From contig DAHUXF010000036.1 in assembly GCA_027307295.1 (NCBI GenBank), positions 1-13,480 on the forward strand: a stretch of 13,480 nt of DNA. Direction: 5' to 3'. Origin of the DNA: Acidobacteriaceae bacterium (GTDB taxonomy: Bacteria; Acidobacteriota; Terriglobia; Terriglobales; Acidobacteriaceae). Both the position numbers and the translations under genes were made by a program. Positions 5,747 through 11,114 of this stretch are shown here, piece by piece (the first letter of the stretch is position 1; each line of letters opens with the position of its first letter). The notes below the pieces were generated by a model. The model had not been told where the DNA came from. It did not search any database and saw only the letters and a list, made by a program, of their open reading frames with translations.

Positions 5747-8700
5747 ATGTTTCAGTTACGGATTTTCTTCGCTCTGTTGCTTGGGGTCACACCGGTACTG
5801 AATGCTAGTGGCCAGAAAGTTCCAGGAGTCAAGATCGAGGACGTGAGGCCGAATTCGGAAGCCGCCAAGTCTGGTCTGCAAACCGGAGATATCGTCACAT
5901 CCTGGAGTAGAGATGACAGTCACGGCATGGTCAGGTCGCCGCTTGATCTTTCCTGGGTCGAAGCTGAGCAGTCTCCTCGAGGGGCGGTGACTCTTGAGGG
6001 CCTGAGGGGTGCAAAAAAACAGGCGTGGAAATTGGGCAGAGGACGATGGGAGCTTAAGGCGCGGCCTAATTTGACAGATGCGCTGCTGATCATCTATCGG
6101 GATGGCCAGCGATTGGCCAAAGATGGAAAATACATGGCTGCGGCAGCTCGCTGGCGAGAGGGAGCAGAGAAAGCGCGAGAGCAGCAATCAAATCTGGCCA
6201 GCGAGTGGCTGCATTTGCAGGCAGCTGATGCTTTTACGTCGGCAAAAGAATGGAAGGAAACGGACAAAGAATTCCAGGAGGCCATAGAACATTCCGCAGA
6301 AGCCGGGCCGGAGATTGAATCCCAATTGTGGAGACAATGGGCCCGCACCTATGTGCTACGGAATGAATGGGAGAGATCACTGGAGTGTGCCCGCCAGGCA
6401 TTGGTAAAGAGCCAGGTCAACAGGTCATATAGTCTGATTGCGGCGGACGCCCTGAATATGCTGGGCACGATACATTATTTTCGCGGGCAACTGGATGAAG
6501 CGGACAAATATTACCACTCAGCTTTGGAGATGATAGAGCTGCTCGCGCCTGCGAGTTTTGACGCAGCCCGTCTACTGATTAATCTGGGCAACGTTGCCTC
6601 TCTGCACGGCGACCTCGGCGAGGCCGAAGCACACTATCGCCGGGGGCTTGCGATTTTACGGAAGATCTCCCCCGACGGACTGGATGTGGCTGGGGCGCTG
6701 ATCGGGCTTTTTAAGGTCTTTTCCGAAGAGGGCAATCTCGCTCAGGCAGAAGAAGCTTTAAGTCAAGGAATCGTCATCCTGCAAAGACTTGCTCCCGGCA
6801 GTCTGGATCTTGCAACCAGCCTTAATAATCGGGGACTGCTTGCCTGGCAGCGGAGCAACCTGGCGCAAGCAGAAACCTACTTGCGGCAGGCATTAACGCT
6901 GCGGGAAAAAGTTGCTCCCGGTAGTCTCTGGGTGGCCCAAAGCATCACCAATCTTGGTGTTATGGCTTTGGAGCGGGGCGATTGGGACGGCGCGGAAAAA
7001 TATCACGAGGAAGCCCTCAGCATCAAACAGCGGCTAGCCCCCGGCAGTCTTAATCTGGCCGTTAACCTGAATGATCTGGGAGTCCTTGCTCAAAAACGCG
7101 GCGACCTTGCCAAAGCGCAAGACTACTACCGGCAGGCAATCGAAATCAGAGAGAAGCTGGCGCCGCAGAGCCTGGATTTTGCGCAGAGTCTGCAAAGCCT
7201 GGGAGAACTGGCGCAAGATACCGGTGACCTGGCAAAGGCTGAAGAATACTACCGGCGAAGCCTGGCTATTCGTGAACGACTGGCCCCCAACAGTACCGTG
7301 CACGCCGAATCCCTGGCTGCTCTTGCTTCCGTCGCCAAGAGAACGGGAGACCTGAAAACCAGCGCCCAACTTTTCGACAAAGCACTGAACGTCCTTGAAG
7401 CCCAGATTGCACGCGTGGGTGGGGGAGAAGAAACGCGCATGGGTTTTCGCACAAGACACCTCGACTACTATCTGGATTATGTTGATCTTCTGATGCTGAA
7501 TCAGCAACCAGAACTTGCATTTCAAGTTCTGGAACGCTTTCGGGCACGGTCTTTGCTGGAAATGTTGAACGAAGCTCACGCCGACGTTCATACCGGAGTA
7601 AATCCCGGTTTGCTCGGTCAGGAGCGCGCCTTGCAGGAACAGATCACCGCACAAAGCAACAGACTGAGGCAGATGTTGACCGACCAGAGTCCGGAATTTA
7701 GAGTCGCCGCGTTAAAAAAAGAGCTGGATGAGCTTTTGCACCGATATGAAGAGGTAGAAGGCAAGATTCGAACCACCAGTCCCGGATATGCTTCTTTGAC
7801 TCAGCCGCATCCGGTTGCTGTCAGAGACGTTCAACGTAACCTGCTTGATGAAGATACCTTGCTTGTGGAATATGCGCTGGGAGAAGAACGCAGCTACGTG
7901 TGGGCGATTAGCCGAACCCAGGTCACCAGCCATGAACTCACAAAAAGATCGGAGATTGAAACGGCGGCGCAATACCTGTATGAAGTGCTGACTGCACGCA
8001 ATCACAGACCTGAAGGTGAAACTCCAGCCCAGAGGGGAGAGCGCGTTGCCCAAGCCGAAGCGAGATATGCTAAAGCAGCGGAGGACTTGAGCCGGCTGGT
8101 GCTGAAGCCCATCGCCGCAGATATTCAACAGAAAAAACGGTTGCTGGTGGTAAGCGATGGCGCTCTCCAGTACATCCCATTTGCGCTATTGCCCATGGTC
8201 CAGTCTGCTGGGGGAGCAGAAACGGAGGCGCCTTTGGTGGCGACCCACGAAATTGTTTCCCTGCCTTCTGCCTCGGTGTTGGACGTGCTGCGGCGCGATG
8301 CAACGGGACGCCCCAAAGCCAGAAAAATGGTAGCAGTTCTGGCTGATCCGGTTTTTGGCAAAGATGATGTCAGAGTCAAGGCGCTTTCCCGGAGATTACG
8401 GGAGACTGGGAGCGCGGTTCCGGCCGCAGCGTCCTTGAATTGGGCCGCGCCGACTCGTACATCGGCCCTGCCTCGTCTACCCTTCACCCAACAGGAGGCC
8501 AGGGCCATCATGGCAACCGTTCCTCCGGGCAGGGGAATGGCAGCCTTGGGTTTTGATGCCAGCCGAAAGAAAGCAATGAGCCCGGAACTGGCGCGCTACC
8601 AGGTCGTTCACTTTGCCACCCACGGATTACTGGATAACGAACATCCGGAGTTGTCAGGTCTGGTGTTTTCCTTAATTGACAGGAACGGAAAGGCGCAGAA

Positions 8701-9046
8701 CGGATTTCTCGAGGTGCAAGACATCTACAACCTGAATTTGCCGGTGGATCTGGTTGTCCTTAGCGCGTGCGAAACCGGCCTGGGCAAGAACATCAAAGGA
8801 GAAGGCCTGGTAGGGCTGACCCGAGGTTTCATGTATGCCGGTTCCCGCCGCGTGGTCGCCAGCCTGTGGGCGATCGATGACGTGGCCACCTCTGAATTGA
8901 TGCGGCGTTTCTATAGCGCCATGTTTCATCAAGGACTATCACCCGCTTCAGCGCTGCGGCAGGCGCAATTGCAAATGTCACAACAGGAACGATGGAAAAA
9001 CCCTTATTATTGGGGAGCGTTTATTCTCCAGGGTGAGCCAAAATGA
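5747..9046 (+). CDS. Exported PDZ-TPR-CHAT caspase-like protease
   Basis: This 1,099-residue protein opens with a probable signal peptide (residues 1-22, ending ASGQ). A PDZ-like domain lies at about 25-100 (VRPNSEAAKSGLQTGDIV). Loosely helical sequence follows, then a TPR array from about 227 to 557 with an exact 41-residue period: the xxP triplets fall at 266, 307, 348, 389, 430, 471 and 512. A helical linker (570-680) leads to a CHAT domain from about 700 to 1095. The CHAT catalytic pair is intact: His959 in FATHG and Cys1008 in LSACETG. GEGLVGLTRGFMYAG and the terminal NPYYWGAFILQGE are also typical. CHAT proteins are clan CD cysteine peptidases, related to caspases and separase, and often act on a dedicated partner. 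The PDZ and TPR parts would bind that partner. The sigma factor gene begins 23 bp downstream. A lipoprotein or a cytosolic location is less likely because no lipobox is seen. Confidence 0.94.
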   Translation: MFQLRIFFALLLGVTPVLNASGQKVPGVKIEDVRPNSEAAKSGLQTGDIVTSWSRDDSHGMVRSPLDLSWVEAEQSPRGAVTLEGLRGAKKQAWKLGRGRWELKARPNLTDALLIIYRDGQRLAKDGKYMAAAARWREGAEKAREQQSNLASEWLHLQAADAFTSAKEWKETDKEFQEAIEHSAEAGPEIESQLWRQWARTYVLRNEWERSLECARQALVKSQVNRSYSLIAADALNMLGTIHYFRGQLDEADKYYHSALEMIELLAPASFDAARLLINLGNVASLHGDLGEAEAHYRRGLAILRKISPDGLDVAGALIGLFKVFSEEGNLAQAEEALSQGIVILQRLAPGSLDLATSLNNRGLLAWQRSNLAQAETYLRQALTLREKVAPGSLWVAQSITNLGVMALERGDWDGAEKYHEEALSIKQRLAPGSLNLAVNLNDLGVLAQKRGDLAKAQDYYRQAIEIREKLAPQSLDFAQSLQSLGELAQDTGDLAKAEEYYRRSLAIRERLAPNSTVHAESLAALASVAKRTGDLKTSAQLFDKALNVLEAQIARVGGGEETRMGFRTRHLDYYLDYVDLLMLNQQPELAFQVLERFRARSLLEMLNEAHADVHTGVNPGLLGQERALQEQITAQSNRLRQMLTDQSPEFRVAALKKELDELLHRYEEVEGKIRTTSPGYASLTQPHPVAVRDVQRNLLDEDTLLVEYALGEERSYVWAISRTQVTSHELTKRSEIETAAQYLYEVLTARNHRPEGETPAQRGERVAQAEARYAKAAEDLSRLVLKPIAADIQQKKRLLVVSDGALQYIPFALLPMVQSAGGAETEAPLVATHEIVSLPSASVLDVLRRDATGRPKARKMVAVLADPVFGKDDVRVKALSRRLRETGSAVPAAASLNWAAPTRTSALPRLPFTQQEARAIMATVPPGRGMAALGFDASRKKAMSPELARYQVVHFATHGLLDNEHPELSGLVFSLIDRNGKAQNGFLEVQDIYNLNLPVDLVVLSACETGLGKNIKGEGLVGLTRGFMYAGSRRVVASLWAIDDVATSELMRRFYSAMFHQGLSPASALRQAQLQMSQQERWKNPYYWGAFILQGEPK

Positions 9047-9059
9047 CCGGTTAGGGCTC

Positions 9060-9065
9060 AAGGGG
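9060..9065 (+). promoter_or_regulatory. Shine-Dalgarno deciding the GTG start of the sigma factor
   Basis: AAGGGG lies four bases before GTG 9070. No in-frame ATG occurs until residue 89, inside the sigma region 2 helices, so the GTG must be the start. Confidence 0.6.
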
Positions 9066-9069
9066 CGAC

Positions 9070-9693
9070 GTGGATAGCGAGACAAGGGCAAATCAAAGGC
9101 GCGAGTTGAGGTCCCTGGATTTCCATCGGCTCCTTGCCTGTCTTGACCCGAATTCAGAGCGAGCTTCTGCGCGGTATACACAGCTTCGGGAACGGTTGGT
9201 CCGGTACTCCTACAGTCATAACGAACATCTCAGGGCGGAAGAGCTTGCCGACAAGGCACTGGACGAACTAGCCAGGAAGCCAAATATTCAGGAGATTCGG
9301 GACCTGGAACAGTTTGCCATTGGGATTTTGCGCATGCTGCTCATGGCGCACAAGCGGAAAAGCCAACCGCCATCGGACGATCTGGAGATGGCGATTGGAG
9401 AGCCCAACCCGGAACATTTGATTGTCGATCGTCTCGACCAGGAACGGAAAGAGCGCTGCTTCGTCACCTGCATGAAGAACCTGTCGCCTACGGAGCGGCG
9501 GCTGGTTTTTGAATACTACCCCAATGAAAATAGAGACGTGGAGGCGCGCAGGAAGCAGCTTGCGATCATGATTGGCATTGAACCGGGAACGCTGGCTACA
9601 AGGATGAACCGGCTCAGACATAAGCTGGAGAAGTGCTGTATGAATTGTTACGGCCACTCTGGATCAGCATCGCGGCCAAAAATAAAAATGTAA
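9070..9693 (+). CDS. ECF-like sigma-70 family factor
   Basis: This 207-residue protein has the two-domain layout of ECF sigma factors. A helical region 2 spans about 14-95, although the usual acidic DAEDLVQ-type motif is replaced by HLRAEELADKALDELARK. A linker runs over 96-130, and region 4 over about 133-189 with a helix-turn-helix (QLAIMIGIEPGTLATRMNRL) preceded by LSPTERRLVFEYY. It would direct RNA polymerase to a small set of promoters. The tail carries an odd CCMNC cluster followed by a basic PKIKM end. It is translated from GTG and follows the CHAT gene by 23 bp, so the two are probably cotranscribed. An anti-sigma-like gene follows 80 bp later. Region 2 is divergent enough that it may belong to an uncatalogued ECF group. 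Confidence 0.85.
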   Translation: MDSETRANQRRELRSLDFHRLLACLDPNSERASARYTQLRERLVRYSYSHNEHLRAEELADKALDELARKPNIQEIRDLEQFAIGILRMLLMAHKRKSQPPSDDLEMAIGEPNPEHLIVDRLDQERKERCFVTCMKNLSPTERRLVFEYYPNENRDVEARRKQLAIMIGIEPGTLATRMNRLRHKLEKCCMNCYGHSGSASRPKIKM

Positions 9694-9755
9694 TTTTTGG
9701 CCTGCCAACGACAGTACCAGTAATCGATGGATCATCAAAATTATTCCGGGTGTCC

Positions 9756-9762
9756 AAAGGAG
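9756..9762 (+). promoter_or_regulatory. Shine-Dalgarno deciding the TTG start of the anti-sigma-like gene
   Basis: AAAGGAG lies ten bases before TTG 9773. No ATG or GTG is available in frame between the ribosome site and the conserved LLRRYLLGSLSEGER segment, so the TTG is the likely start. Confidence 0.6.
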
Positions 9763-9772
9763 CACATCAGGA

Positions 9773-10681
9773 TTGGAAAACAAGGATTTATTACGGCGTT
9801 ACCTTCTTGGCAGCCTTTCTGAGGGCGAACGGGAAGAAATGGAGAGAGTGCACACCACGAACGATGCACATAGCGAAGCCCTCCAGTCGGCAGAAAACGA
9901 TTTGATTGACGCTTATGTCTGCCAGGAACTCTCCGCAGAACAGCGCCTGCAATTTGAAAGTCATTTTTTGGATTCCCCCGAGAGGCGCACGCGGGTGGAA
10001 ATTGCCCGCATGTTAATGAGTTCCGAGATAAGGGAAAAAGTACCGGTAGGCCCGATCCTGGAGGAGAAAGTGCCACCGATTGGGTTGCGATGGCTGTTTT
10101 CACTTGCCACCGGATTTGCCGCCGCCGGCGCAGCCGTTGCCCTCATCTTTTTCATGGTACAAAACCAGCGATTACGCAATGAATTGGTGCTCTCCAGGTC
10201 CGCGCAGACCGAACTTCAAAATCGGATCGACACGCTGCAACAACAAAAAACACAGGGGGCATTATTGGCTCAGGCTCAGGGAGAGCACGCGAATTTGCCA
10301 GCATCTCCCGTCGTCTCCCTTATGTTGAGCCCGGGATTGCTTAGGAGGAGTGGTGGGAGCCAGCAAAGCAGCGTGCTGGCGTTGCCACCGGATGCCTCAG
10401 CGGTGGTACTTATGCTGCGATTGGAGCCAACAGGTTTTGCGACGTCCAGTGAAACAAAATCCGCGCGTTATGATGTCGTTCTTGAAACCGTAGAGGGTAG
10501 AAAGCTGCGAGTGCTGCGCGGTTTAGGCCGCCGCCAGGCTCCCGATGGCGGCACGATGGTTTCAGCTCGTTTTCCGTCCCAACTGTTCTCTGACGGAGAC
10601 TATCTTGTAACTCTTCTGCTTCTGACTGCGGAAGGCGAACGCAAGGAATTGGCTTCCTATAGCTTTTCCGTCGCCCGATAG
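9773..10681 (+). CDS. Single-pass membrane anti-sigma-like protein without a zinc motif
   Basis: This 302-residue protein has three parts. Residues 1-100 are cytoplasmic and contain two related helical modules: RRYLLGSLSEGEREEMERV (about 8-26) and AYVCQELSAEQRLQFESHF (about 47-65). These resemble the N-terminus of zinc-finger anti-sigma factors, which read YLLGELSEEER, but the HxxxCxxC motif is missing. A transmembrane helix spans about 107-129. Outside it, a short coiled coil (130-158) is followed by a beta-rich domain (about 175-302) with no family I can name. The TTG start, with AAAGGAG upstream, would keep expression low. The position directly after the sigma gene supports the anti-sigma reading. 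The exposed outer domain is a reasonable substrate or sensor for the exported CHAT protease. An alternative is a membrane partner that does not bind the sigma factor. Confidence 0.8.
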   Translation: MENKDLLRRYLLGSLSEGEREEMERVHTTNDAHSEALQSAENDLIDAYVCQELSAEQRLQFESHFLDSPERRTRVEIARMLMSSEIREKVPVGPILEEKVPPIGLRWLFSLATGFAAAGAAVALIFFMVQNQRLRNELVLSRSAQTELQNRIDTLQQQKTQGALLAQAQGEHANLPASPVVSLMLSPGLLRRSGGSQQSSVLALPPDASAVVLMLRLEPTGFATSSETKSARYDVVLETVEGRKLRVLRGLGRRQAPDGGTMVSARFPSQLFSDGDYLVTLLLLTAEGERKELASYSFSVAR

Positions 10682-10803
10682 ATATCTGACGGATCCGGTC
10701 GTCTCCCAAGAAACAGGCCCGGCCTGGTACCAGATTCTCCAGCCTCCCAACCTTTGCCGTCCGTAAGATACAGCCTTTTTGTTATTGCAAAAGTGTCTTT
10801 TTT

Positions 10804-10820
10804 AGACCCGTTTTGGGTCT
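10804..10820 (+). terminator. Possible hairpin terminator after the anti-sigma-like gene
   Basis: AGACCC-GTTTT-GGGTCT forms a six-pair stem with a five-base loop. Six T precede it, and TGTCAAATTTTT follows, so the downstream T-run is displaced by seven bases. That makes it a weak Rho-independent terminator at best. An earlier GC-rich palindrome at 10714-10726 (CAGGCC-C-GGCCTG) has no T-run. Confidence 0.3.
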
Positions 10821-10964
10821 TGTCAAATTTTTCTGTAAGGTTTGCCGGATTGGAGACAGTACTGATTACAAAAGGCAAGTTCCAAGGATTAAAACTGCTG
10901 TGCGGCGAAGTTCAAGGCACACGCAACCCAACCCAACGGTGGTCCGGTGCAACCGGCGGCTGCC

Positions 10965-10986
10965 TAACTTTGGGTAACTTTTGGGT
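10965..10986 (+). repeat. Short tandem repeat in the leader
   Basis: AACTTTGGGT and AACTTTTGGGT follow each other with one shared-phase base between them. Each copy can pair with the ACCCAA units about 40 bp upstream, so alternative pairings are possible. Confidence 0.45.
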
Positions 10987-11114
10987 ATTTCGTTTGGAAT
11001 CCGGCGATGATGTCACAACTTCGCCACAAGACAAACTCAAACCTGAACGCTTTTTTTTGCATACAGCTTCAGTCCGAAATCTTTTTGCATTCCTGGTGAA
11101 AGGAACCAACCGCC

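Larger units (their letters stand above)
10682..11114 (+). other. Non-coding stretch with several hairpins before the Ig-repeat gene
   Basis: This 433-bp region has no credible gene; the plus frame open at 10754-11122 has no motif and no ribosome site. It looks more AT-rich than its neighbours. Possible structures are the hairpin at 10804-10820, TGTGC/GCACA (10899-10903 with 10917-10921), CCGGT-GCA-ACCGG (10944-10956), and a repeated TTGGGT (10970-10975 and 10981-10986) that can pair with ACCCAACCCAA upstream (from about 10926). The last three could form a structured 5' leader for the gene at 11115. I could not match it to a known riboswitch class. Confidence 0.4.

Noticed and set aside
5377..5808. 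Plus-strand frame of 143 codons running into the CHAT gene
   Set aside because: It reads through the direct repeats and the start of a well-supported gene, with no ribosome site or known domain. A shorter gene from 5407 cannot be excluded but is unsupported.
7034..7654. Minus-strand frame of 206 codons within the TPR array
   Set aside because: It is antisense to the repeats and stays open because the repeat units share codon pattern; its protein has no recognisable domain.
5747..9046. Type III-E CRISPR (Craspase) locus
   Set aside because: TPR-CHAT and a sigma factor are present, but there is no repeat array, no gRAMP/Cas7-11 and no Csx30/31-like protein; only the logic is comparable.
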